Origin: Pseudomonadota bacterium | GTDB taxonomy: Bacteria > Pseudomonadota > Alphaproteobacteria > Micropepsales > Micropepsaceae | Reading direction: 5' to 3' | NCBI GenBank assembly: GCA_021817355.1 | Contig: JAKAVI010000067.1 | Coordinates: 1-15,279 of the forward strand | DNA length: 15,279 nt | In this document: piece by piece, positions 7,334 to 14,664 of the stretch | How positions within the stretch are numbered: the first letter of the stretch is position 1 | Layout: the number at the start of each line of letters is the position of its first letter | Notes under the pieces: model-generated | Told to the model about the DNA's origin: nothing | Databases searched by the model: none | The model's input: the letters and a program-made list of their open reading frames with translations, nothing else | Made by a program: the position numbers and the translations under genes

Positions 7334-8079
7334 TGCGGGTAGGATTATTCGTTACCTGTCTCGTCGACATGATGCGACCATCCGTCGGGTTTTCCGCGAT
7401 TACGCTGTTGGAGCGCGCAGGCTGCGAGGTCATTGTTCCGACATCACAGACCTGTTGTGGCCAGCCGACATGGAACTCTGGTGCTGATGCCCATAGTCGG
7501 GAGCTGGCACGCAACGTCATCGACACATTCCTGGAATTTGACTACCTGGTTGTGCCATCTGGGTCCTGTGCCGGTATGATTCGTAACCATTACCCTGAGG
7601 CCCTCAAGGACGATAGTGTTTACCACTCGCGGGCACTCTCGCTCGCCAGGAAGACATACGAACTCACCCAGTTCCTTGTTGAAATTGCGCAAACATTAGA
7701 GTTTTCATCGCGATACAACGCTTCGGCGTGTTATCACGATTCTTGCTCGTGCCTGCGCGAACTATCTAATCGTGAAGCGCCACGGCAACTACTCGCTAAA
7801 GTAGAGGGGCTCGAACTGAAGCCGTTGAAGGATGCCGACGTCTGCTGTGGCTTTGGCGGTCTGTTCAGTGTCAAATACCCGGAAATTTCTGAACGAATGG
7901 CAGATGATAAGATTGCCGACGCAAAAAATAGTGAAGCATCTCTCGTCATAGGACCGGATCTTGGTTGTCTGCTGCACCTGGCAGGTCGCGCTGCACGACG
8001 CGGTGAAAGTCTGCAATTTCGCCATATCGCTGAGGTTCTTGCCAATTGTTCCAAGCCGTCGATAGGAGAAGGGACATGA
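7333..8079 (+). CDS. lutA: L-lactate utilization (Fe-S)-binding protein LutA (LldE)
   Basis: A 248-residue protein with two cysteine-rich CCG domains, as in LutA/LldE/YkgE. The first has FVTCLVD (Cys9), Cys31 and TCCGQP (Cys41-42), then SGSCAG near residue 78. The second has YHDSCSCLRE (Cys138, Cys140), VCCGFGG (Cys171-172), and GCLLH (Cys212). With LutB and LutC it forms the iron-sulfur complex that oxidises L-lactate to pyruvate. In family members I recall, the second domain reads YHDSCHLLR; here the His after Cys138 is Ser and an extra Cys follows. I chose ATG 7333 rather than the ORF start 27 nt upstream because GAGGAA (7321-7326) lies 6 nt before it and it matches the family N-terminus MRVGLFVTC. 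It overlaps the acyltransferase stop (TGATG) and the lutB start (ATGA). Confidence 0.95.
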   Translation: MRVGLFVTCLVDMMRPSVGFSAITLLERAGCEVIVPTSQTCCGQPTWNSGADAHSRELARNVIDTFLEFDYLVVPSGSCAGMIRNHYPEALKDDSVYHSRALSLARKTYELTQFLVEIAQTLEFSSRYNASACYHDSCSCLRELSNREAPRQLLAKVEGLELKPLKDADVCCGFGGLFSVKYPEISERMADDKIADAKNSEASLVIGPDLGCLLHLAGRAARRGESLQFRHIAEVLANCSKPSIGEGT

Positions 8080-9482
8080 CACAAGATCCGCTTGCCTTCC
8101 GCGAAGCCTCCAAGAAGGCGGTGCACGACCCGCGTCTCAAGCAGGCACTTGGTCGGATCAAGGGGCATTTCCAATTTGCTCGTCGCTTTGCATCCAATGA
8201 TTTTCCTGACTTCGAAGCCCTACGCAACAAAGGCGCAGCGATACGAGAATACTCCATAACACATTTGCAGTCCCTGCTTGGTGAATTTGAAACGGCGGTG
8301 ACTGCTCACGGCGGAAAGGTACATTGGGCACGCAATGCGTCTGAGGCACGCCAGATTGTTATTGAAATCTTGAAGAAATCTGGTGCCCATCGCGTGACCA
8401 AGGGAAAATCCATGGTCAGCGAGGAAATTGGCTTAAATGACGCCCTAATGGCGCATGGCATTGAACCAATCGAAACTGATCTTGGCGAATATATTATCCA
8501 GCTTCGCCACGAGCCACCCAGTCATATCATCGCACCGGCGTTTCATCTTAACAAAGAGGATGTCGCGGATACCTTTCGCGCCGCCCATCGCAAGTTGGAT
8601 CCAGCGCGTGACCTTTCCGAGCGTAGCGCCCTTGTGGGCGAGGCTCGGACCATGCTGCGTGCGGCCTTTGAAGGAGCAGATGCCGGCATCACCGGGGCAA
8701 ATTTTCTTACCGCTCGTGAAGGTGCAGCAGTGATTGTTACGAATGAAGGCAATGGCGATCTTACGCGCCTGCTTCCCCGCACCCACATCGTTGTAACGGG
8801 TATTGAAAAGGTGGTGCCGGATCTTGATTCCGCAGCGGTGCTTTTGCGCTTGTTGACGCGTTCCGCCACTGGTCAGCCCATTACTTCATATGTCAGCGTG
8901 ATGAGCGGACCACACTCTAAAGACATATCTGATGGCCCTCGTGAATTTCACGTAGTTCTGGTCGACAACGGCCGAACACGGCTTCTGGGTACACCTGCGC
9001 AAGCAACATTACGTTGTATCCGGTGCGCGGCCTGCCTCAACCATTGCCCTATTTATGGAGCGGTCGGCGGCCATGCCTATGGAGCGACCTATCCAGGCCC
9101 GATCGGCGCGGCACTCAACCCTAATCTTTTGGGCCTATCGGAGGCACATCACCACCCCAATGCCTCAACTTTCTGTGGGAGATGTGCGGAGGTTTGCCCA
9201 GTCAAAATCCCTTTGCCGACCATTATGCGCTATTGGCGTGCGCGCGAATACGCGGCAGGTCTACCACCGTTGAGCTATCGTGCTGGGCTGGGACTATGGG
9301 CTTTTGCCGCCAAACGTCCATTGCTTTATCGGCTGGGTACAAGACTAGCGAGCCGAGTACTGAAGAAGATGGCCAAGGGTGGCCGCATTCGAGCTCTTCC
9401 TCTGGCCGGAGGATGGTTTGCCGTTCGAGATCTTCCTGAACCGCAGGGTAAGACTTTTATGGAGCAGCTGAAGTCCTCATGA
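8076..9482 (+). CDS. lutB: L-lactate utilization iron-sulfur protein LutB (YkgF)
   Basis: A 468-residue protein of normal LutB length. The N-terminal LUD domain covers most of the chain, with VTKGKSMVSEEIGL, TGANFLTAREGAAVIVTNEGN and HIVVTGIEKVV all typical. The C-terminal ferredoxin-like region holds CIRCAACLNHCP (Cys314, 317, 320, 324) and CGRCAEVCP (Cys367, 370, 374), expected to bind [4Fe-4S] clusters. It is the electron-transfer core of the LutABC lactate oxidation complex in the cytoplasm. I use the ATG at 8076, which has GGAGAAGGG (8065-8073) just upstream and overlaps the lutA stop by 4 nt (ATGA). An in-frame upstream start would lie inside lutA and lacks support. No GntR-type LutR regulator or lactate permease gene is seen beside it. 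Confidence 0.96.
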   Translation: MTQDPLAFREASKKAVHDPRLKQALGRIKGHFQFARRFASNDFPDFEALRNKGAAIREYSITHLQSLLGEFETAVTAHGGKVHWARNASEARQIVIEILKKSGAHRVTKGKSMVSEEIGLNDALMAHGIEPIETDLGEYIIQLRHEPPSHIIAPAFHLNKEDVADTFRAAHRKLDPARDLSERSALVGEARTMLRAAFEGADAGITGANFLTAREGAAVIVTNEGNGDLTRLLPRTHIVVTGIEKVVPDLDSAAVLLRLLTRSATGQPITSYVSVMSGPHSKDISDGPREFHVVLVDNGRTRLLGTPAQATLRCIRCAACLNHCPIYGAVGGHAYGATYPGPIGAALNPNLLGLSEAHHHPNASTFCGRCAEVCPVKIPLPTIMRYWRAREYAAGLPPLSYRAGLGLWAFAAKRPLLYRLGTRLASRVLKKMAKGGRIRALPLAGGWFAVRDLPEPQGKTFMEQLKSS

Positions 9483-10072
9483 CCGCGCGCAATGACATTT
9501 TCCAGGCCATCAATCGAGCTAATGTTGCTCCCAGTCCCTCGCCATCAGCTTACGTCCCATCTCCAGTACAGGATGTTTTGCAGAAATTTACGGCCATGGC
9601 TGAGAGGGCTGCGGTAGAGTTACGCATTCTTTCCAGCACAGCTGAACTACCGAACGCCATTTCGGATATTTTGCGTACCCGTAACATGCCCGCGCGCCTC
9701 CACGTGCCCAGAGGCTCCATGCTGGATATTTCGGGGTGGTACGGTGAGCTGATAGAGACACCGCCTGGACCCGACGATGCCGCACTCGCCCATGCACCGC
9801 TGGCAATTGCCGAAACCGGCACCTTGGTTTATCCGGCTAGTGAGTCACAGCCCGCAAGCTGGCATTTTCGTGCAGGCCTTGAAATCGCGGTATTGGAGGC
9901 ACGCAACATTGTAGGATACATGGAAACCGCTTTGGCAAAGGTTGTTGCTGCGGGCCTTCCTCCAACTCTAAATTTCGTAACCGGACCATCGCGCACAGCA
10001 GATATAGAACAAACGCTAGAGTTAGGCGCCCACGGTCCCAAGGCCCTTTGCATTCTGCTGATCAAAGACTAA
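9479..10072 (+). CDS. lutC: LUD-domain lactate utilization protein LutC (YkgG)
   Basis: A 197-residue protein, mostly one LUD domain. Recognisable stretches are LAIAETGTLV (about residues 108-117), a middle segment ending NIVGYMETAL, and the C-terminal TGPSRTADIEQTLELGAHGP, which is highly typical of LutC/YkgG. It is the third subunit of the LutABC lactate-oxidising complex; family proteins lack Fe-S motifs and this one has no cysteine cluster. Its ATG overlaps the lutB stop by 4 nt (ATGA) and no close Shine-Dalgarno is present, so translation is probably coupled to lutB. Its last 11 bp overlap the end of the convergent marR gene, so neither unit has room for its own terminator before entering the other. 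Confidence 0.95.
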   Translation: MTARNDIFQAINRANVAPSPSPSAYVPSPVQDVLQKFTAMAERAAVELRILSSTAELPNAISDILRTRNMPARLHVPRGSMLDISGWYGELIETPPGPDDAALAHAPLAIAETGTLVYPASESQPASWHFRAGLEIAVLEARNIVGYMETALAKVVAAGLPPTLNFVTGPSRTADIEQTLELGAHGPKALCILLIKD

Positions 10073-10514
10073 CGACGGCTCGGGTCAATTTTTCAAGAAT
10101 AACATCGAGACTTTCGAGTTCATCGGCCGTCAATACTAACACCAACCTAACTTCGAACTCTTTAGCACGCGGCACAATTTCCTCATATACCATGCGCCCA
10201 TGCGCAGAAAGTGTAAGCCTGGTCACGCGCCCATCTTCAGCGTCTGTTCGCCGTACCACGCGGCCGCTGTCCACCAGACTTGCCACAGCACGGCTGACCT
10301 GAACCTTATCCATTGCGGTGCGAAGGCAAACTTCTCTGGCCGACAATCCGTCGCTGGAGCCTAATGCAGCCATCACCCGCCATTCGGCTGCGGACATCGA
10401 AAACTCTTCAGCATACCTTCCAGACAGAGCACTGCTAACGCGGTTGGCGAGAACAGAAAGCCGGTAAGGCAAGAACTCTTCCAATTCAAGGGATGCACGA
10501 AGATCACTCTGCAT
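10062..10514 (-). CDS. MarR family transcriptional regulator, probable regulator of the homogentisate operon
   Basis: A 150-residue winged-helix regulator of normal MarR size. The N-terminal dimer helix is LPYRLSVLANRVSSAL. The winged HTH spans about residues 41-105, with SAAEWRVMAALG, recognition helix MDKVQVSRAVASLV (68-81), and wing DAEDGR (91-96). A C-terminal dimer helix follows. It is last in the minus-strand run hppD-hmgA-fahA-maiA and overlaps the end of maiA by 11 bp, so it is likely co-transcribed with the operon it controls. From memory, MarR-family regulators (called HmgS in comparative genomic reconstructions) have been assigned to tyrosine degradation, which fits. A candidate operator lies upstream of hppD at 14386-14403. 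The ligand, possibly homogentisate or another pathway intermediate, is inferred. Its 3' end overlaps lutC by 11 bp. Confidence 0.9.
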   Translation of the reverse strand: MQSDLRASLELEEFLPYRLSVLANRVSSALSGRYAEEFSMSAAEWRVMAALGSSDGLSAREVCLRTAMDKVQVSRAVASLVDSGRVVRRTDAEDGRVTRLTLSAHGRMVYEEIVPRAKEFEVRLVLVLTADELESLDVILEKLTRAVVSL

Positions 10515-11148
10515 CTGCCTGACTCTTGGGCTGGGCTGTCACAAATGCGGGATACTCATAGGCTGACTTTTCAATATCCCTCAACCTAGGCCAGCGATCG
10601 ATATCCATATCTACCGTCCGCGCATTTGCGATCTGGGGAATCAAACATATATCCGCCAAAGTGGGCTGATCGCCATGACAAAATCGTCCTACCTGTGGAT
10701 CTTCGTCTATTATTTTCTCCAGCGCGTTGAACCCCTGTTCGATCCAGTGCCGCACAAAAACATCAACGTCCGGCTCATTTCTCTTGTACTCATGGAGTAG
10801 GAACCTGCGCACCCGAAGATTGTTGATGGGATGAATGTCGCAGGCTACCGCATAGGCTATTTGACGCACGTGTGCTCGCGAAAGCGGATCCTCAGGCAAT
10901 AACGGCGGCTCAGGAAATATTTCGTCCAGATATTCTATAATCGCCAGTGACTGTGATATTGCATGGCCATCATGAATTAAAGTCGGTACAAAACCTTGTG
11001 GGTTGACGTCACGAAATGCTTGCGACATCTGCTCATTTTTACGCAGATGGATGTAGACGTCCTGGTGCTTTAACCTCTTAAGTTCCAAAGCTATTCGTAC
11101 TCTAAATGCTGCTGATGAACGAAAGTAAGTGTAGAGAGTGATCGACAC
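10504..11148 (-). CDS. maiA: Maleylacetoacetate isomerase (zeta-class glutathione transferase)
   Basis: A 214-residue zeta-class GST. The N-terminal thioredoxin fold carries the signature SSAAFRVRIALELK (about residues 11-24), where many homologues have SSCSWRVRIAL. The glutathione-binding segment GFVPTLIHDGHAISQSLAIIEYL follows. The helical C-terminal domain ends with GDQPTLADICLIPQIANA. It performs the glutathione-dependent cis-trans isomerisation of maleylacetoacetate to fumarylacetoacetate in tyrosine breakdown. The start is a GTG (11146-11148); GGAGG lies 6 nt upstream, within the end of fahA, supporting it. One base separates the fahA stop from this start. The signature Cys is replaced by Ala, a variant I recall from other bacterial MaiA-like proteins, so I do not read it as inactivation. 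Confidence 0.95.
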   Translation of the reverse strand: MSITLYTYFRSSAAFRVRIALELKRLKHQDVYIHLRKNEQMSQAFRDVNPQGFVPTLIHDGHAISQSLAIIEYLDEIFPEPPLLPEDPLSRAHVRQIAYAVACDIHPINNLRVRRFLLHEYKRNEPDVDVFVRHWIEQGFNALEKIIDEDPQVGRFCHGDQPTLADICLIPQIANARTVDMDIDRWPRLRDIEKSAYEYPAFVTAQPKSQADAE

Positions 11149-11149
11149 C

Positions 11150-12136
11150 TCAAGCCTCCTCGTAACGGCATACCACCTGGTCTATCGCGCCGAAAATCGA
11201 ATGCCCATACAAATCTGTCATTTCGATACGCACACGATCTCCAAATCGCATGAACTGCGTCTTCGGCTCTCCGAACTCCAGGATCTCAAGCATTCGTCGC
11301 TCAGCGAGACAGGCAGAACCGCGTCCAGGGCTCCTGTTAGAAATTGTCCCTGAGCCAATTATCGAACCAGCGCACAGTTTCCGCGTTTTTGCGGCGTGGG
11401 AAATAAGTTTAGGAAAATCAAATGTCATGTCTTCGCCAGCATTAGGCGCCCCAAAATCCTGACTGTTGTATTTGACGTGAAGCGGCAAATGCACCCGCCC
11501 ACCGTCCCAAGCTTCGCCTAGTTCATCAGGCGTAACGGCCACCGGTGAGAATGCTGTGGCAGGTTTTGACTGAAAAAATCCAAATCCTTTGGCGAGTTCG
11601 CCGGGAATCAAATTCCGCAGCGATACATCATTGACCAGCATCAGCAGTTTGATGTGCTTTCGGGCCTGTTCAGCCGTAATCGACATGGGTACGTCATCAG
11701 TGATGACAGCGACCTCGCCTTCAAAATCAATCCCGAATGTCTCGCTTTCTACGGCAATGGGATCGCATGCACCAATAAAACCGTCGGATCCCCCCTGATA
11801 CATTAGCGGATCCGTCCAGAAGCTCTCGGGCATCTGGGCACCACGGGCCCGGCGCACAAGCTCTACGTGCGTCACATAGGCAGACCCGTCCGCCCACTGG
11901 AATGCTCGCGGAAGCGGCGCTGCGCAGCTTGTTACCTCAAAACTCTGTACACCGTCGGCCTCTCCGTCATTCAGTAGCTCATAAACCCGCATTAAACGGG
12001 CGGCGCACTCATGCCAGTTATCAAGTGCAGACTGCAATGTGGGAGCAATGTGAGGAACGGCGACACAGGTCCTCATATCACACGATACAACGACCAGCTG
12101 TCCGTCCCGGCCATGCTTTTGTGAGGCGAGTTTCAT
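11150..12136 (-). CDS. fahA: Fumarylacetoacetase (fumarylacetoacetate hydrolase)
   Basis: A 328-residue protein of the FAH family. It has the N-terminal FAH extension followed by the catalytic beta-roll domain. Visible features are DPLMYQGGSDGFIG (about residues 108-121), the metal-binding FEGEVAVI with two Glu, LMLVNDVSLRN with Asp, and the substrate-pocket stretch GFGFFQSKPATAFSP. GSIIGSGTISN lies near the end. It hydrolyses fumarylacetoacetate to fumarate and acetoacetate, the last step of the homogentisate route, using a divalent cation. It is shorter than mammalian FAH (about 420) but matches the bacterial form found beside hmgA. The start overlaps the hmgA stop by 4 nt (ATGA on the minus strand). 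Its own RBS is weak, so coupling to hmgA is likely. Other FAH-superfamily enzymes are possible in principle, but the operon settles the assignment. Confidence 0.95.
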   Translation of the reverse strand: MKLASQKHGRDGQLVVVSCDMRTCVAVPHIAPTLQSALDNWHECAARLMRVYELLNDGEADGVQSFEVTSCAAPLPRAFQWADGSAYVTHVELVRRARGAQMPESFWTDPLMYQGGSDGFIGACDPIAVESETFGIDFEGEVAVITDDVPMSITAEQARKHIKLLMLVNDVSLRNLIPGELAKGFGFFQSKPATAFSPVAVTPDELGEAWDGGRVHLPLHVKYNSQDFGAPNAGEDMTFDFPKLISHAAKTRKLCAGSIIGSGTISNRSPGRGSACLAERRMLEILEFGEPKTQFMRFGDRVRIEMTDLYGHSIFGAIDQVVCRYEEA

Positions 12137-13263
12137 TTTTCTATCCAGCTTTCGGCGTAGCCGTTAACCTCTGTACCAAATGCAGCCGTTTGCAGATCCA
12201 GGCCATCTCGAGCATCGATCATGACCGCCACTTCATCCGTAGACGTTTTCTCCGCCTTAGCCCCGACCGCAAATGCCCTGGGATGGGGACCGTGCGTAAA
12301 GCCACTGGGGTGGAAAGTCATCATTCCGGGCTTTATGTTATCCCGACTGAAAAACTCTCCCTTATGATAAAATATGACTTCATCGTAATCGTCATTGGAA
12401 TGATAAAACGGTACCTTTAGGGCGCCAGCGTCACTCTCAATTGGGCGCGGCACAAAGGTGCAGACGACGAAGCGCTCTGCCACAAAAGTGGAATGGACGC
12501 TCGGCGGTATGTGGTAGCGGTGGCTCATAACCGGCCTGATATCCCGCCAGTTGAGCTTGAGCACACTGAGATTTCCCTTCCAACCGACGGCGTCAAGGGG
12601 GTTGAAGGGAAATGTGATGATGGAAATTTCGTTACGACGTTTTACCCTGACTCGCCACTCAAATTCATCCCGCTGGCTCTCAAAATATTCGTCGAGCCTC
12701 GGTGTCTCAAGCGCTGCAGGATCAAATATGGCATGGGCACCAAGGATACCGCGGTCGGGCAGCTTGTAGGCGCCGTTAGTCGCCTCGATACAGAGGGCAA
12801 TCGTTTGTGTCTTGGGCTGGAGCCGCCACATGGTTCCGCGAGGAATTAGGAGGTAGTCTCCTTCTTGGTAGCCCATGTGGCCAAAATCACAGAATAGGTC
12901 GCCCTCGCCGGCGTGGAAAAATAGGAGCTCGTCGCCATCTGCATTGCGGACGAGGTGTTGCATCGATCGATGGAGCGACCACATCCGGACTCGCGCAGCT
13001 GAATTACAGAGAAGTAGTTCAGAATCAAATGGATCAGATGATTCTCGTGCTGCAGCTACCGCATCAAAGGCTCGCGGCCGGAGTGGTCCTTCAAATTTGA
13101 TCCAGCCGGTTGGTGGGTGGGAATGGTAGACATGCGCCGCCGGACCAAAAAAGCCATCACGCCCGATTTCCCGTTCATAGGTGGCTTCCGGCAGATCGCA
13201 GTGAGCCTGGCGTGACGTTATCCCTTCCTTGCGCGGCAATTCAATCCAATTGCGCTGGCTCAT
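12133..13263 (-). CDS. hmgA: Homogentisate 1,2-dioxygenase, short form
   Basis: A 376-residue cupin-type ring-cleavage dioxygenase. The C-terminal half holds the probable iron site: PFYHSNDDYDEVIFYH with His288 and Glu295, then TFHPSGFTHGPHP with His318 and His324. This parallels the His-Glu-His site of human HGD (His335, Glu341, His371), with one extra residue between the first His and the Glu. Upstream, PPSVHSTFVAERFVVCTF resembles other bacterial HmgA-like proteins. It opens homogentisate to maleylacetoacetate using O2 and Fe(II). Canonical HGD is about 430-445 residues, so this belongs to a shorter branch or lacks some N-terminal sequence; no upstream start is available, since the preceding gene ends here. 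It overlaps hppD by 4 nt (ATGA) and has GAGG 5 nt before its ATG. The operon context strongly supports the function. Confidence 0.92.
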   Translation of the reverse strand: MSQRNWIELPRKEGITSRQAHCDLPEATYEREIGRDGFFGPAAHVYHSHPPTGWIKFEGPLRPRAFDAVAAARESSDPFDSELLLCNSAARVRMWSLHRSMQHLVRNADGDELLFFHAGEGDLFCDFGHMGYQEGDYLLIPRGTMWRLQPKTQTIALCIEATNGAYKLPDRGILGAHAIFDPAALETPRLDEYFESQRDEFEWRVRVKRRNEISIITFPFNPLDAVGWKGNLSVLKLNWRDIRPVMSHRYHIPPSVHSTFVAERFVVCTFVPRPIESDAGALKVPFYHSNDDYDEVIFYHKGEFFSRDNIKPGMMTFHPSGFTHGPHPRAFAVGAKAEKTSTDEVAVMIDARDGLDLQTAAFGTEVNGYAESWIEK

Positions 13264-14345
13264 GAAAGCCTCGCACCGGTCGGATCTGTTAGAACACCGC
13301 GCTGTATCTGATCGAGTTCGATAGATTCGAAGAGTGCTCGGAAATTGCCCTCGCCAAACCCGTCATTGCCCTTTCTCTGAATTATCTCAAAGAAAATGGG
13401 ACCGATCGCATTCCGCGTAAAAATCTGCAGCAATAATCCCTGACCGGACGTTGGCGCTCCGTCCATGAGGATCCGTAATTCCCTAAGACGTTCGATGTCT
13501 TCGCCGTGTCCTTTGATGCGATTGTCCAGAAGGGCATAGTACGTATCCGGCGTATCCTGAAACGGGACTCCGTTTTCCTTCATAATTTCGACTGTATGAT
13601 AGATATCAGCTGTTCCCAGCGCGATATGCTGAATTCCTTCGCCCTTATAGTCCTCTAGGTATTCAGCTATCTGGGACTTATCATCAGAACTTTCATTGAT
13701 TGGGATACGAATTTTACCGTCAGGGCTTGTCATTGCACGTGACTTCAACCCCGTCAATTTTCCTTCAATGTCAAAGTAGCGCACTTCACGAAAATTGAAG
13801 AGCTTCTCGTAAAATCCCGCCCATTTATCCATATTTCCGCGAAAAACGTTGTGCGTTATGTGATCTATATACGTGACCCCTGCACCGCCATGCTCGAAAC
13901 CTAGGGATAGATCTATGGGAATGAAGTCGACATCATAGATGGAGTGCTCCTCATATCGGTCGACCAGATAAATAGCGCTTCCTCCGATACCCTCGATTGC
14001 AGGAATATTGAGTTCCATCGGCCCAATCTGGTTCGAAAAAGGCTTTGCACCCAGTTCAATCAATTTACGATATGCGCGCGCGGCATCTTTCACTCTAAAA
14101 GCCATGGCACACGCTGATGGGCCATGTGCCTGCGCAAAGCGAGATCCATGGCTACCAGGCTCAGCGTTGACAATGAAGTTTGATTTGCCCTGGCGATATA
14201 AAACAACATCCTTGGAACGATGACGCGCAACGGCGCGAAAGCCCATCTGTTCAAAGTAACGGTGCAGCTTTCCAACGTCAGGAGCGGTATATTCCACAAA
14301 CTCGAAGCCGTCGGTGCCAATCGGATTGTCCCAAAGCTGGTTCAT
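13260..14345 (-). CDS. hppD: 4-hydroxyphenylpyruvate dioxygenase
   Basis: A 361-residue vicinal-oxygen-chelate dioxygenase matching bacterial HPPD in length. The iron ligands are in their expected places: His162 in IDHITHNV, His240 in IQHIALGTADI, and Glu320 in IFFEIIQRKG. The C-terminal FGEGNFRALFESIE helix closes the active site. It converts 4-hydroxyphenylpyruvate and O2 to homogentisate and CO2, linking tyrosine transamination to the four genes that follow. It is first in the operon. GGGAG (14353-14357, read on the minus strand) lies 7 nt before the ATG. The candidate MarR operator at 14386-14403 is about 40-60 nt upstream of the start. A related enzyme, hydroxymandelate synthase, shares the fold, but the hmgA neighbour makes HPPD the clear choice. 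Confidence 0.97.
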   Translation of the reverse strand: MNQLWDNPIGTDGFEFVEYTAPDVGKLHRYFEQMGFRAVARHRSKDVVLYRQGKSNFIVNAEPGSHGSRFAQAHGPSACAMAFRVKDAARAYRKLIELGAKPFSNQIGPMELNIPAIEGIGGSAIYLVDRYEEHSIYDVDFIPIDLSLGFEHGGAGVTYIDHITHNVFRGNMDKWAGFYEKLFNFREVRYFDIEGKLTGLKSRAMTSPDGKIRIPINESSDDKSQIAEYLEDYKGEGIQHIALGTADIYHTVEIMKENGVPFQDTPDTYYALLDNRIKGHGEDIERLRELRILMDGAPTSGQGLLLQIFTRNAIGPIFFEIIQRKGNDGFGEGNFRALFESIELDQIQRGVLTDPTGARLS

Positions 14346-14385
14346 GGCGGATCTCCCTTTGTTTGATAAGAGATTAGCGCCAATT

Positions 14386-14403
14386 TAGTTTCATTTGCAA
14401 CTA
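14386..14403 (-). promoter_or_regulatory. Candidate MarR operator and promoter of the homogentisate operon
   Basis: The 18-bp inverted repeat TAGTTTCATTTGCAACTA lies 41 nt upstream of hppD. Its arms are TAGTTTCA and the reverse complement of TGCAACTA, matching at 7 of 8 positions with a 2-nt centre. Size and symmetry fit a MarR-type operator. On the minus strand it overlaps TTGCAA, a possible -35; 18 nt further is TAATCT, a weak possible -10. Binding there would block the promoter, which fits repression by the MarR protein encoded at the operon's end. The repeat is seen directly; its use as an operator is inferred. Confidence 0.6.
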
Positions 14404-14470
14404 TCTTGCGCTCACCGCACCCTCCGAGCCCGCCGAAAGAAGGGCTAATCCCTCAGAATGGCCAGTCTCG

Positions 14471-14492
14471 AGCTTAAGGTTACCTTGAGGCT
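14471..14492. repeat. Stem-loop, 9-bp stem with one bulge
   Basis: AGCTTAAGG (14471-14479), loop TTA, then CCTTGA (14483-14488), a bulged G, and GCT (14490-14492). All nine left-arm bases pair, one as G-T. It sits inside a 48-codon frame that I do not consider a gene, and it is the first of several palindromes in this gap. Confidence 0.5.
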
Positions 14493-14593
14493 ACCGGCTA
14501 CGATCAAAGGCTTCGGCCCAGTGCCGAACGCGGCCGATAATGGGATCGTCTTTACTGGATTTGCCAGTCCCTCGTACACAGGTGGTCTGCCCT

Positions 14594-14611
14594 GCGACCT
14601 CTAAAGGTCGC
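14594..14611. repeat. Perfect 7-bp stem-loop
   Basis: GCGACCT (14594-14600), a four-base loop CTAA, and AGGTCGC (14605-14611) form a perfect GC-rich stem. No T-run follows directly on the plus strand (TCGACTAC comes next), so an intrinsic terminator is not clear. A structured RNA element or protein site is possible. Confidence 0.55.
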
Positions 14612-14624
14612 TCGACTACTAAAA

Positions 14625-14636
14625 TTTCCTAGGAAA
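14625..14636. repeat. Perfect 12-bp palindrome
   Basis: TTTCCTAGGAAA is a perfect palindrome with no spacer, 13 nt after the preceding stem-loop. It is too tight for an RNA hairpin but is a typical size for a dimeric regulator site. No other copy was noticed in the window by eye. Confidence 0.45.
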
Positions 14637-14638
14637 GA

Positions 14639-14664
14639 GGCCCACCCAAGGCGCGTGTTGGGCC
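14639..14664. repeat. Inverted repeat, GC-rich, with alternative pairings
   Basis: GGCCCA (14639-14644) pairs with TGGGCC (14659-14664) around a 14-nt loop. Alternatively CCCAA (14645-14649) pairs with TTGGG (14658-14662). The two foldings exclude each other, as in switching RNAs, but in a short GC-rich stretch this can arise by chance. A further small palindrome, AGAGAGTCTCT, follows at 14685-14695. Confidence 0.4.

Noticed and set aside
14387..14402. Crp/Fnr box (TTGAT-N4-ATCAA type) upstream of hppD
   Set aside because: The repeat here has AGTT/AACT arms and does not match the Fnr or Crp consensus; it fits a MarR-type operator better.
14458..14604. A 48-residue plus-strand frame (MASLELKVTLRLPATIKG...) in the gap before the Crp/Fnr gene
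   Set aside because: The AGAAGGG sequence is 13 nt from the ATG, too far for a good RBS; the frame contains strong hairpins and no product is recognised. A decayed or very small gene cannot be excluded.
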